Assembly: GCF_000757385.1 (NCBI RefSeq)
Contig: NZ_JRHH01000005.1
Span: 539,588-603,587 of the forward strand
Source: Flavobacterium aquatile LMG 4008 = ATCC 11947
GTDB taxonomy: Bacteria > Bacteroidota > Bacteroidia > Flavobacteriales > Flavobacteriaceae
Direction: 5' to 3'
DNA: 64,000 nt
Shown: positions 54,964 to 64,000 of the stretch, one piece after another
Layout of the letters: every line of letters begins with the position of its first letter
Position numbering within the stretch: position 1 is the stretch's first letter
Position numbers and translations under genes: made by a program
The notes under the pieces: generated by a model
The model's input: the letters and a program-made list of their open reading frames with translations, nothing else
Told to the model about the DNA's origin: nothing
The model's database searches: none

Positions 54964-56484
54964 ATGATGATTTTAAAAAAATACTTTTTATTAGTTTTTC
55001 TATTAGTTTTTACAAATTTATATTCTCAAAAAGTAAAAACTGACGTTGAAAAAGAGCGAGATGAAATTTATAGACTCCTTCAAGAATCTGATGGATATAA
55101 TGGAAGTAACGATCTAAAATCATTAGAATTAGCTAATAAAGCTATTCTATTATCAGAGAAAGTTGGAACTTCTCGAGAAAAGGCAACAAGTTATTTGTTT
55201 GTAGCGAACATATTATCTAGTCTTGGCATGTACAAAAAAAGTTTTATATACCTTGAAAAATCTAATAATGAGGAGTATTCTAAAACAGATATTCATCATC
55301 AGGTAATTATAAAATCCATAAAAGCCAATAATTATGAAAAATTAAATTTAAAAAGTCAGGCTTTAAGCGAGTTAAATGGGGTTTTACAAATTTCGGATGA
55401 AAACCCAAAAGATTATTCATTACTTTTTTTTAAGGCACAGGCTCTTGTGAAATTAGGTTTTCATTATTCCGAGATTGGAAAACTAGATTTTTCGTTGGGT
55501 TATTTAAACAAAGCAGAATTAGTTTTTAAAAAATTTCCTATTGAGGAAACGGTTGTTCAATATTATGAAATCCCTAATTTATATCTTGCTAAAGGAGATG
55601 TTTTTCTAAAAAAAAAAATGACAGATTCTACATTTTATTATTTAAATAAAGGATTTGAGCTTTTAAAAAAAAATAAGGAAAATTTACCTACTTTTCATAG
55701 TTTCTATTCATCTTACGGAGATTATTATTATCACAAAAAAGATTACAATAATGCATTAGAGTTTTATCTAAAGTCCATCAGGGAAATGGATAAACATCAT
55801 ATTAATGATGTAGATTCTAAGATATTAACATTCAAAAATATTTCCAATATCTACGGAATATTAAACCAATCGAAAAAAAAAGAAATTTACCTTTCTAAAT
55901 ATTATAAAGAAAGTGAAAAGTTGTCGGTAAATAATGTTAATAACATTCAAAAAGCTGTTGATCATATTATAAAAGAGAAAAAAAATGAAATTTCTTCAAT
56001 TAAAGAGCGCTCCACCACTTGGATTTTTTCAGTTATAATTATATTAATTTGCTCATTAATTTTATTTTGGATTGTTTTCAAAAAAATAAATAAAAAACAA
56101 AAAAAAGCCATTTCAGTAATAGAAAGTAAAGAAGCAATTATCATCGAGAAAGAGCAGCAAGCAAAGGAATTAAAGCTCAGAGTGAATGATACTTTTGATG
56201 AGATTTTATTATTAGCTAAAGAAAATCACCCAAATTTCTATACTCGCTTTCAAGAAGTTTATCCTGATTTTCACGGGAAACTTTTGGACATCAATCCTAA
56301 GTTACATACTAGTGAATTGGTTTTACTTGCTTATATTTACCTAAATTTTGAATCTAAGGAAATAGCTGACTTCACTTATAAATCTCCTAAAACTATTCAA
56401 AACAGAAAACATCTTTTAAGGAAAAAATTAAATATTCCTACTTCTGATGATATGAGTGTTTGGTTGAAATCTATTTGTAAATAG
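54964..56484 (+). CDS. TPR membrane protein with C-terminal HTH
   Basis: 506 residues. Sec signal or first membrane segment (YFLLVFLLVFTNLYSQ), then a periplasmic TPR domain (about 35-330; e.g. ATSYLFVANILSSLGMYKKSFIYLEKS, GDYYYHKKDYNNALEFYLKSIREMD). A membrane segment IFSVIIILICSLILFWIVF is near 357-375, followed by a coiled stretch and a C-terminal LuxR-like HTH (PKLHTSELVLLAYIYLNFESKEIADFTYKSPKTIQNRKHLLRKKL). This is a known flavobacterial architecture for one-component membrane regulators. ATG codons 1 and 2 are both possible starts. A decayed copy of its C-terminal domain lies downstream (56925-57186). Confidence 0.85.
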   Translation: MMILKKYFLLVFLLVFTNLYSQKVKTDVEKERDEIYRLLQESDGYNGSNDLKSLELANKAILLSEKVGTSREKATSYLFVANILSSLGMYKKSFIYLEKSNNEEYSKTDIHHQVIIKSIKANNYEKLNLKSQALSELNGVLQISDENPKDYSLLFFKAQALVKLGFHYSEIGKLDFSLGYLNKAELVFKKFPIEETVVQYYEIPNLYLAKGDVFLKKKMTDSTFYYLNKGFELLKKNKENLPTFHSFYSSYGDYYYHKKDYNNALEFYLKSIREMDKHHINDVDSKILTFKNISNIYGILNQSKKKEIYLSKYYKESEKLSVNNVNNIQKAVDHIIKEKKNEISSIKERSTTWIFSVIIILICSLILFWIVFKKINKKQKKAISVIESKEAIIIEKEQQAKELKLRVNDTFDEILLLAKENHPNFYTRFQEVYPDFHGKLLDINPKLHTSELVLLAYIYLNFESKEIADFTYKSPKTIQNRKHLLRKKLNIPTSDDMSVWLKSICK

Positions 56485-56924
56485 TTTTTCCGTAAATTAA
56501 TATAAAAAATTATTTACAAAGGATATCTAATAGATGTTTTTATTTACAGCATTTTTTTTTCGGATTTTCATTATAATTGCTGATAAAGTTTTTTCATATT
56601 TTTTTTCACTCTACAATAATGTTGTATCAATAAAAATTATTAAATACAATATTTGTTTCGAATTTTTTAATATCACTTTTTTCTCTCAGAAAACTACATG
56701 TTTTTTATTTGAAAACAATAAAATCGACAATCATTTGATTATTGAATTGGATTTCTTAGAAATCAAATTTCTATCAAGTAACTCGTCAAATGAATAATGA
56801 AATAGCAAAACAAAGCATCAGAAAAAAATGAAAAATGAAGTCCTTTCATATACCAATATTATTAATGGTATATGGATAGAGTAGAATTATTCGAATTTTT
56901 TTTTTGTAGAAATCATAAATATGA
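56485..56924. other. Intergenic region without a recognised gene
   Basis: 440 bp of very AT-rich sequence between the TPR-HTH gene and its pseudogene copy. It holds a short frame at 56534-56797 (87 codons, Phe/Ile-rich, no homology seen) that is probably chance. It may contain further decayed sequence of the upstream gene, but I could not align it. Confidence 0.35.
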
Positions 56925-57186
56925 CAAAAAAACCACCCAAATTTTTATATTCGATTTCAAGAAGCCTATCCAGATTTTCAAATAAAAACACTATTTATTT
57001 ACCCCAATTTGCAAAATAGTAAGTTTATTTTTGGGTTTACATTTACCTCTTTATTGAAACTAAGAAAATTGTAGATTACAATTTCAAATAAAAAAACTTT
57101 ATAAAATAGAAAAATATCATTTGAAAAAAATTAGATAATCCATCTAAAGAAGATATTTATGTACGGTTGAAATCAAAATTTAGATA
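56925..57186 (+). pseudogene. Decayed copy of the C-terminal HTH domain of the TPR regulator
   Basis: Translating this non-coding stretch in pieces gives clear similarity to the C-terminus of the protein at 54964. The first part reads NHPNFYIRFQEAYPDFQIK against NHPNFYTRFQEVYPDFHGK. After a frame change the last part reads ETKKIVDYNFK-stop-KNFIK-stop against ESKEIADFTYKSPKTIQNR, then KKLDNPSKEDIYVRLKSKFR-stop against KKLNIPTSDDMSVWLKSICK. At least three internal stops and one frame change make it non-functional. It reports a former duplication of this regulator next to the giant adhesin. Confidence 0.8.
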
Positions 57187-57343
57187 AAATTTTATTTATT
57201 CTATCCTTCAAAAATAAAATAAAACATCTAAACAACAGCTCATTGTTTCTGTTATTGTTCTTAAGTATTTGTTTTTTAAGTTTTTAAATGCGGGTACATG
57301 ATGGGTATCTGCTTTTTTTGTTGTTGAAAAGTGTTTTATTTCC

Positions 57344-57379
57344 TTTGCTCGCTAAGCTATGATACAACAATTAAATTTG
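57344..57379 (+). promoter_or_regulatory. Probable promoter of the giant adhesin
   Basis: TTTG (57344-57347), 24-nt spacer, exact TAAATTTG (57372-57379). The spacer is one nt longer than the usual 17-23. It would give a leader of about 45 nt before the ATG at 57432. Confidence 0.45.
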
Positions 57380-57431
57380 GAGTAGCTTATAGTTTGTTAA
57401 AATAAAAGAAGGATAAAACAATAAAATCAAA

Positions 57432-60400
57432 ATGGCAAAATTTAAGCAATTAGTAAACTTTTTAGTCTTATTATTTATGATAGGAATGGCTTCCAATCAA
57501 TTAAATGCACAAGATTATGATAATGATGGAGTTATAAATCATTTAGATTTAGATGATGATAATGATGGAATTTATGATAGTGATGAGTGTGGAAATTGGA
57601 TATCGGTTCCTGATCTTTCCATGGTATCATGGCAAGCAAAAAATGGTGGAATCATTAGTAATATAAATATTGGCGATGTATTTACATCATCAAATTTTGT
57701 TACAATAAATGGTATTACATATGACCTTAGATTTGAATTAATTTCAAGATACCCCTCTACAGGAACAGGATCTACCTATACAGTATCGCTTGATCCGGAA
57801 ATAACAATCGATGGTGGAAGATATGATTTTGGATCTCATATTATTTATGACATTAGATTGGTTGAAGCAAGCTCAGTTACGCCTTCAAATCTTGCTGGGA
57901 TAAGCGGCTTTTTTGAAGAAATGAAAATTGAAATTAGAGATTTAGACAATGGATCGGCTAATCGCACTGATGTTGGCGCTTTTATTAGTCCAACTCCATT
58001 TTCCTTCTCAAGTGGAATATATATAGGAGATCATACGCTTGCCAATGGACAAATAGTTTGGGGATTGAATAACTTTTCGGTAATAAATGAAGAAATAAAC
58101 AATACAAATCCTAGTCCGAATTATAGCATTACAGGTACTATGAGTAATGTGACTAATGCACGGCTTTTACATGGTATATATGGCACAAGTACTTCAATAT
58201 CAGCAGCAAGATTATCTTCATTAAAAATATCAGTAAAACAATGTAGTGGAATAGATACGGATGGAGATAACGTTCCAGATTATTTGGATTTAGACAGCGA
58301 TAACGACGGATGTCCCGATGCGATAGAAGGTGGTGAAAATGTAATTCTTTCTCAATTAAATGCTAACGGAAGTATTTCGGGAACTGTAGATGCAAATGGA
58401 GTTCCAACTACTGTTGGAACTGTTGGACAAGATGTTGGTCAGTCGCAAGATTCTACAAAAAATGATTGTTTAGATACCGATGGAGATGGCGTTTCGGACT
58501 GGCAAGATATAGACGATGATAATGATGGTATTTTGGATGCTGAAGAAAGCCCAAATTGTTTTTATACGGTATTTGAAGCTAATCAACTAGCAACTGTTAC
58601 CTCCTCTCTAAATGGGGCGAGTTCAGACCCTTTATCTGGAAATGATATACCTTTTCTTTATAACGATAATAACAATGATGGTACAACAACTACTGCTTAT
58701 AATTTTGCAGGTAGTCAAACTATAACATCTGGATCCGCAATTTTCACAGTAAAATATCCTACTCCAATTGCTATTAAATCTTTAACTGCAGAACAAGCTG
58801 CAAATGGAATGGCGAGTAGTGGATTTGCAAAATTATATGGTTCAAATGATGGCATTAATTATACATTATTAACTGTAGGTAATGGAATTAGTATTGCAAC
58901 TACCTCAGTAATATTTAATAATACTGCAACTACAGAATATTTATATTATCAAATTAGATACATAGGAACTGTTGCGACAGGCAATACTACTTCAGTTTCA
59001 GCTGGAACAACAGCCATTCACGAAATATATTCGTTAGCGGCAACTACACCTATTTATAATCCTTCTGCTCATCCAAAACCTGGATTTTGCACGGTTGATT
59101 TAGATGGCGACACAATACCAAATCATTTAGACAGTGATAGCGACGGTGATGGTTGTTCCGATGCCTACGAAGGTGGAGCAAGTTTATCCAGTAATGTTAG
59201 TATAATTCCGGGATTGTACGGAGTAAATGGATTGGCAAACTCATTGGAAACTAGTTTAGAAAGTGGTGTTGTAAATTATATTTCCACATATAGAAAATAT
59301 GCAGCAAATATTTCTCAAGTTCTCTGTTTAGATACAGATTATGATAGTGTTCCTAATCCAATAGATTTAGATGATGACAATGATGGTGTTTTAGATATAG
59401 ACGAAGGTGATTTTTGTGGGAAATTAAATAGAAATATTAGAGTAGGTTATCTCGATACAACAGTTGGACGAACTGGTCTTGCTACAAATTTATTATATAA
59501 TTTGAATAATTTTGGAGTAAATGGCGTATATAATAAAGTAAGAGGGGTTACTCTCATACCTTTTGCCACTGCAGCATCTGTAACTGAAACCAATTTACTT
59601 GCTCAAAATATTGATATATTTTTTGTTGGATCGTCTGCAAGTAATGCTATTACTTCTGCAGATAAAATACCTACATCCGTTAATACTATTTTAACCACTT
59701 GGGCAAAAAATAATGGAAAAGGAATATTTGCCCTTCAAAACAATGCAATAGATTATGGATATACAGTAACCAATAATAATGTAAATCCAAATACATCAGT
59801 AGGTGTTTTAGGAAGAGATTATTATACCAATGGATATTGGCCAACTGCCGCTCTTAATCAATCTGGAAGCGTCCAAATGACCATTAAATCATCAACAAGA
59901 GAATTTGATTTTCTAATGCTTGATGCAAATCTTCGACCAGTAGTAATAAGTGACCGAGAGTATAATTTGGTTATTTTTCCCGATGCTACTATTTATAATA
60001 ACGAAGCTGCAAATGCAACACCATCAACAAATGATCAGAATGCTATTGCAGATACATGGGCATACGTATTTGATAAATTTTTAGCTACACAATGCACCTA
60101 TCTTAATACTGATAATGATGTCAATCCCAATTATTTAGATTTAGATTCTGACAATGACGGTTGTAGTGATGCAATAGAAGCTGGAGCAACCAATTCTACT
60201 ATATCAAATTTTGCTTTCACCACACAAGGAGGCACTGCAACTGATTCTAATAATGATGGTTTGGCTGATATTATAGATGCCAATTTGAACGGAATACCTG
60301 ATTATCTGAGTACTTATGAACCTCAATCAATAGATAATACTATTACAAAATGTACAGATAGTGATGGAGATGGTTATTTTAATATCAACGATTTAGACGA

Positions 60401-63400
60401 TGACAATGATGGGATTTTGGATAATGACGAAGGTTTATCTTGTAATTCGTTAAATAGAAACTTAAGAATAGGTTACGTAAATACTACCATTGGAACAAAT
60501 GGTCTAATGGTTAATTTGTTGTCAAATTCAGTTAACTTTGGCTTAACTGGAACTTATAGTAAATTTCCAGGAATCACATTTGTACCTTATGCTACTGAAG
60601 CAGCAGTAACAGAATCACAATTATTAACTGATGAAATTGATGTTTTCTACGTTGGTTCATCAGCTGCTGATGCACAAACTAATTCAGATAAACTATTAAG
60701 TGCAACAAATATTAGAATTTTGGCATGGGCTTCTAACAATGATAAAGGAGTTGTAGTATTACAAAACAATGCTACAGATTATGGATATATTGTAAACAAT
60801 GTATACCCAAACAGTAATCCTTCAACACCTTACGGACCTCTTGGTGAATCGGTCTTTATTAATGGTTATTGGCCAGTAACCACATTTGATATGTCAGGTG
60901 TAGTTCAAATGTCGATTAACTCCGCATTGAGGAGATATGAAACAGCAATGGCTGATGTACAAGGGAAAGCTACATTTATAAAAGATAGAGATCTAAAAAT
61001 AGTATTTATTCCTGATGCCACAATATTCATTAGTAATCAAGCAGTTTCGACTATTGGTACAAACGCTACTTTAAAAGTTGCTGCTGATGTTTGGGCGTTT
61101 GCATTTGATACATTCCTAAAAGGAATAGCCTGTACTTCTAGTGATTATGATGCAGATGGAATTCCTAACCATTTAGATTTGGATTCTGACAATGATGGTT
61201 GTTCAGATGCTAATGAATACTATAATTCATCGCAAGCAGATGGTAATGATGATGGCGTGTATTATGTTGGTACTCCCATAGTCGATGCAAATGGTCAAGT
61301 TACAACGGCTTCTTACACTGGAAATTATATAAATGTAATAAACTCGAATGTTTTTACCGCATGTACAATTGATGCTGTTAATGATGGGTCAGTTTCAATT
61401 GCTTCAACAAATTCGCCACTTTTAGTAACTAACGTATTAAGTAATGATACCTTAAGTGGAAGTTTGATTACCACAATCAATACTAATGTTACGCCAGGAA
61501 CTACTGGACCTTTATCTGTAAATGCAAATGGTGATGTAACTTTAGCATCAAATACCCCTTCAGGAACTTATACAATTACATATCAATTGTGCGAGGCAGA
61601 TTCTATTACAGGATTGAATGTAAGTCCAGCCAATTGTGACTCCGCTTCTATAACTGTAGTAGTATGCGGAATACCTACACTAAGCGCTGCGACTCAGCCG
61701 ACATGTACAGTAGCTACTGGAAGCTTCTCGATTACAAACTACAATACTTTATATGCTTACACATTCTCTCCATCAACAGGGGTAGTTCAAAGTGGTGCAA
61801 ATGTTACTGCACAGGCAGGAACTTATACTGTAACTGCAACATTAGGAGATTGTACTTCATTAGCTTCATCTAATGTAACTATTGATGCACAACCACCTAC
61901 ACCAGTTCAGCCAATATTAAGTACTGCGACTCAGCCAACGTGTGCAACAGCTTCAGGAAGCTTTACAATTACCAATTACAATTCAGCATATACTTATACG
62001 GTAACACCATCTACAGGAGTAAGCATATCAGGAAATACGATTACTGCACCGGCAGGAACTTATACGGTAACGGCAACTTTAGGAGTTTGTACTTCAGTAG
62101 CTTCATCTAGTGTTGCTATTAATGCACAACCAGCTATACCAGTTCAGCCATTATTAAGTACTGCGACTCAGCCAACGTGTGCAATATCTACCGGAGGCTT
62201 CTCGATTACAAACTATAATGCTTTATATTCTTACACATTCTCTCCATCAATAGGAGTAGTTCAAAGTGGTGCAAATGTTACTGCAACGGCAGGAACTTAT
62301 ACTGTAACTGCAACATTAGGAGATTGTACTTCAGTAGTTTCATCTAATGTTACTATTGATGCACAACCAGCTACACCAGTTCAGCCAATATTAAGTACTG
62401 CGACTCAGCCAACTTGTGCAACAGCTTCAGGAAGCTTTACAATTACCAATTACAATTCAGCATATACTTATACGGTATCACCATCTACAGAGGTAAGCAT
62501 ATCAGGAAATACTATTACTGCACCGGCAGGAACGTATACTGTAACGGCAACATTAGGAGCTTGTACTTCAATAGTATCATCTAATGTCATTATTGATGGA
62601 CAAGCAGCTACACCAGTTCAGCCAATTTTAAGTGCTGTGACTCAGCCAACGTGTACAGTAGCAACAGGAAGTTTTACCATTACCAATTACAATGCGGTTT
62701 ATACTTATAACGTATCACCTGCTACAGGAGTAAGTATATCTGGAAATACTATTACTGCACCTGCTGGAACGTATACTGTAACGGCAACATTAGGAGCTTG
62801 TACTTCAATAGTATCATCTAATGTCACTATTGATGCACAATCAGCTACACCAGTTCAGCCAATTTTAAGTGCTGCGACTCCGCCTACCTGTACAGTAGCA
62901 ACAGGAAGTTTTACCATTACCAATTACAATGCGGTTTATACTTATAACGTATCACCTGCTACAGGAGTAAGCATATCAGGAAATACTATTACTGCACCTC
63001 CAGGAACGTATACTGTAACGGCAACATTAGGAGCTTGTAAATCTTTAATATCTGACAACATTACTATTACTAATTCAATATGTGCTCTACCTGACACTAA
63101 TCCAACACCAGTAAACGGTACAACGGGAGGTGATTCAGGGATCAATGTATTGACTAACGATATTTTAAACGGAAGTCCAGTAAACCCAGCTGATGTAGTA
63201 TTGACTTCTACACCAAACGGACCATTGACAGTAAATACAGATGGAACAGTAGATGTAGCACCAAACACACCAGCAGGAACATACACAGTAGATTACACTA
63301 TTTGTGAGGTATTAAACCCAACAAATTGTGATACTACTACAATAACTATCACAGTTGGAACTCCAGTAATTGATGCAGTAGCTGATACTAATCCAACTCC

Positions 63401-64000
63401 AGTAAACGGAACAACAGGAGGTGATTCAGGGATCAATGTATTGACTAACGATACTTTAAACGGAAGCCCAGTAAACCCAGCTGATGTAGTATTGACTTCT
63501 ACACCAAACGGACCATTGACAGTAAATACAGATGGAACAGTAGATGTAGCACCAAACACACCAGCAGGAACATACACAGTAGATTACACTATTTGTGAGG
63601 TATTAAACCCAACAAATTGTGATACTACTACAATAACTATCACTGTAGTTTGTTTGTTCAATGTTACTTGCCCAACATTTTCTACAACAACTGTAGAATG
63701 TTATGATTTGTTACCAGCAAATCAAAACTTGACAATATCTCAATTTGAACTTTTGGGTAATTCAAATGGCTCAGTATCAGATACACCATGCGGTGTAATT
63801 GAAATTAATGCTGTAAATGGGGTTTATGCCGGTTGTAATTCTAATGTTATACGAACTTATACAATTACTGAATACTCTGATTTGAATAATAATAATGTTA
63901 GAGATTTAGGAGAAGATACAATTTTGAATCAGGTAATTTGTAATCAAAACATAGTAATTCAAGACACAACAGTTCCAACATTTGTGGAAACACTTCCAAC
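57432..64000 (+). CDS. Giant T9SS-type repeat adhesin, 3' end beyond the window
   Basis: One open frame of at least 2189 codons that continues past the window end; the frame was checked by translation at seven positions. Signal peptide ends NQLNAQ (about residue 26). Thrombospondin-3-like calcium-binding repeats (DYDNDGVINHLDLDDDNDGI type) occur about eight times between residues 27 and 1264 and separate larger domains. A domain of about 230 residues occurs twice (about 661-890 and 1003-1235; LNRNIRVGYLDTTVG and LNRNLRIGYVNTTIG). Then come a cadherin-like segment, six 79-residue Ig-like repeats and two nearly identical 97-residue repeats. A sorting domain is expected but lies outside the window. 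Function is inferred: cell-surface adhesion or gliding. Confidence 0.85.
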   Translation, partial: MAKFKQLVNFLVLLFMIGMASNQLNAQDYDNDGVINHLDLDDDNDGIYDSDECGNWISVPDLSMVSWQAKNGGIISNINIGDVFTSSNFVTINGITYDLRFELISRYPSTGTGSTYTVSLDPEITIDGGRYDFGSHIIYDIRLVEASSVTPSNLAGISGFFEEMKIEIRDLDNGSANRTDVGAFISPTPFSFSSGIYIGDHTLANGQIVWGLNNFSVINEEINNTNPSPNYSITGTMSNVTNARLLHGIYGTSTSISAARLSSLKISVKQCSGIDTDGDNVPDYLDLDSDNDGCPDAIEGGENVILSQLNANGSISGTVDANGVPTTVGTVGQDVGQSQDSTKNDCLDTDGDGVSDWQDIDDDNDGILDAEESPNCFYTVFEANQLATVTSSLNGASSDPLSGNDIPFLYNDNNNDGTTTTAYNFAGSQTITSGSAIFTVKYPTPIAIKSLTAEQAANGMASSGFAKLYGSNDGINYTLLTVGNGISIATTSVIFNNTATTEYLYYQIRYIGTVATGNTTSVSAGTTAIHEIYSLAATTPIYNPSAHPKPGFCTVDLDGDTIPNHLDSDSDGDGCSDAYEGGASLSSNVSIIPGLYGVNGLANSLETSLESGVVNYISTYRKYAANISQVLCLDTDYDSVPNPIDLDDDNDGVLDIDEGDFCGKLNRNIRVGYLDTTVGRTGLATNLLYNLNNFGVNGVYNKVRGVTLIPFATAASVTETNLLAQNIDIFFVGSSASNAITSADKIPTSVNTILTTWAKNNGKGIFALQNNAIDYGYTVTNNNVNPNTSVGVLGRDYYTNGYWPTAALNQSGSVQMTIKSSTREFDFLMLDANLRPVVISDREYNLVIFPDATIYNNEAANATPSTNDQNAIADTWAYVFDKFLATQCTYLNTDNDVNPNYLDLDSDNDGCSDAIEAGATNSTISNFAFTTQGGTATDSNNDGLADIIDANLNGIPDYLSTYEPQSIDNTITKCTDSDGDGYFNINDLDDDNDGILDNDEGLSCNSLNRNLRIGYVNTTIGTNGLMVNLLSNSVNFGLTGTYSKFPGITFVPYATEAAVTESQLLTDEIDVFYVGSSAADAQTNSDKLLSATNIRILAWASNNDKGVVVLQNNATDYGYIVNNVYPNSNPSTPYGPLGESVFINGYWPVTTFDMSGVVQMSINSALRRYETAMADVQGKATFIKDRDLKIVFIPDATIFISNQAVSTIGTNATLKVAADVWAFAFDTFLKGIACTSSDYDADGIPNHLDLDSDNDGCSDANEYYNSSQADGNDDGVYYVGTPIVDANGQVTTASYTGNYINVINSNVFTACTIDAVNDGSVSIASTNSPLLVTNVLSNDTLSGSLITTINTNVTPGTTGPLSVNANGDVTLASNTPSGTYTITYQLCEADSITGLNVSPANCDSASITVVVCGIPTLSAATQPTCTVATGSFSITNYNTLYAYTFSPSTGVVQSGANVTAQAGTYTVTATLGDCTSLASSNVTIDAQPPTPVQPILSTATQPTCATASGSFTITNYNSAYTYTVTPSTGVSISGNTITAPAGTYTVTATLGVCTSVASSSVAINAQPAIPVQPLLSTATQPTCAISTGGFSITNYNALYSYTFSPSIGVVQSGANVTATAGTYTVTATLGDCTSVVSSNVTIDAQPATPVQPILSTATQPTCATASGSFTITNYNSAYTYTVSPSTEVSISGNTITAPAGTYTVTATLGACTSIVSSNVIIDGQAATPVQPILSAVTQPTCTVATGSFTITNYNAVYTYNVSPATGVSISGNTITAPAGTYTVTATLGACTSIVSSNVTIDAQSATPVQPILSAATPPTCTVATGSFTITNYNAVYTYNVSPATGVSISGNTITAPPGTYTVTATLGACKSLISDNITITNSICALPDTNPTPVNGTTGGDSGINVLTNDILNGSPVNPADVVLTSTPNGPLTVNTDGTVDVAPNTPAGTYTVDYTICEVLNPTNCDTTTITITVGTPVIDAVADTNPTPVNGTTGGDSGINVLTNDTLNGSPVNPADVVLTSTPNGPLTVNTDGTVDVAPNTPAGTYTVDYTICEVLNPTNCDTTTITITVVCLFNVTCPTFSTTTVECYDLLPANQNLTISQFELLGNSNGSVSDTPCGVIEINAVNGVYAGCNSNVIRTYTITEYSDLNNNNVRDLGEDTILNQVICNQNIVIQDTTVPTFVETLP
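61680..63101 (+). repeat. Six tandem 237-bp repeats in the giant adhesin
   Basis: Repeat starts at 61680, 61917, 62154, 62391, 62628 and 62865 are exactly 237 bp apart (79 residues each; TQPTC...GTYTVTATLG...PVQP). Repeats 1 and 3 share a variant (SFSITNYN, VVQSGANVTA) while 2, 4, 5 and 6 share another (SFTITNYN, SISGNTITAP). Adjacent DNA is over 90% identical in places. Confidence 0.9.
63093..63650 (+). repeat. Two nearly identical 291-bp repeats in the giant adhesin
   Basis: The second copy starts 291 bp after the first (63093 and 63384). Each encodes DTNPTPVNGTTGGDSGINVL ... GTYTVDYTICEVLNPTNCD. They differ at only a few positions (for example DILNG versus DTLNG), so the duplication is recent or kept uniform by recombination. 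Confidence 0.9.

Noticed and set aside
56534..56797. 87-codon open frame between the TPR regulator and the giant adhesin
   Set aside because: Phe/Ile-rich composition of random AT-rich DNA, no recognised motif, and it lies next to decayed sequence.
62942..63577. Two minus-strand frames with nearly identical starts
   Set aside because: They are the complement of the two 291-bp repeats of the giant adhesin; identity reflects the repeat, not a gene family.
41119..64000. Phage or CRISPR-like origin for the repeat-rich right half
   Set aside because: Repeats are in coding frames of secreted proteins; there are no spacers, integrase, or phage structural genes.

Overview
The window comes from an AT-rich member of the Bacteroidetes, most likely a Flavobacterium or close relative. 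Evidence: exact matches to the Bacteroidetes -7 promoter element TAnnTTTG before many genes, very few Shine-Dalgarno-like sites, lipoproteins with short lipoboxes, and large secreted proteins ending in type IX secretion system (T9SS) sorting domains. The gene order 5'-nucleotidase / dapA / bamD / omega / coaBC / DUF4835 / recN / fabV is typical of flavobacteria. No rRNA, tRNA, CRISPR array, IS element or prophage gene was recognised.

Layout. 1-8546: core block with a two-gene 5'-nucleotidase (minus strand), then dapA, bamD, an omega-like subunit, coaBC, a DUF4835 protein, recN and fabV. 8688-15494: a 2268-residue T9SS-exported protein with about 250-residue repeats. 15580-19668: a glycosyltransferase fused to dephospho-CoA kinase, then an RprXY-like two-component pair. 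19870-28352: a minus-strand run of housekeeping and membrane genes (acyl-ACP thioesterase, miaA, potassium channel, exonuclease/GIY-YIG protein, YggS, DUF1015, hydroxyacyl-CoA dehydrogenase, Gfo/Idh/MocA oxidoreductase). Its gaps carry six degenerate repeat tracts, five of them phased at 7 nt. 28485-40431: pcm, a Fic regulator, smpB, a beta-barrel protein, a VF530-type protein, an ABC pair, GNAT, an M1 peptidase, membrane and regulatory proteins, and TerC.

41119-64000 is the accessory part. It holds a 1664-residue PKD-type T9SS protein, three tandem 467-residue RCC1-propeller T9SS proteins, a response regulator and a divergent LytTR protein with a degenerate receiver, a small lipoprotein, a TPR histidine kinase, a TPR-HTH membrane regulator followed by a decayed copy of its C-terminus, and a giant repeat adhesin that runs off the window end (57432 to beyond 64000, at least 2189 codons). 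ACCGTA(A) boxes occur upstream of the PKD gene and as a perfect inverted repeat between the two regulator genes. They sit about 17-20 bp from -7-like elements, which suggests that the signalling genes control the neighbouring cell-surface genes.

Most notable: the heptamer-phased repeat tracts, one of them inside yggS; the ACCGTA box system; the mosaic RCC1 triplet and its shared sorting-domain-plus-terminator cassette; the GT2-CoaE fusion; the pseudo-receiver LytTR protein; the HTH pseudogene; and the giant adhesin with a duplicated domain I do not recognise.
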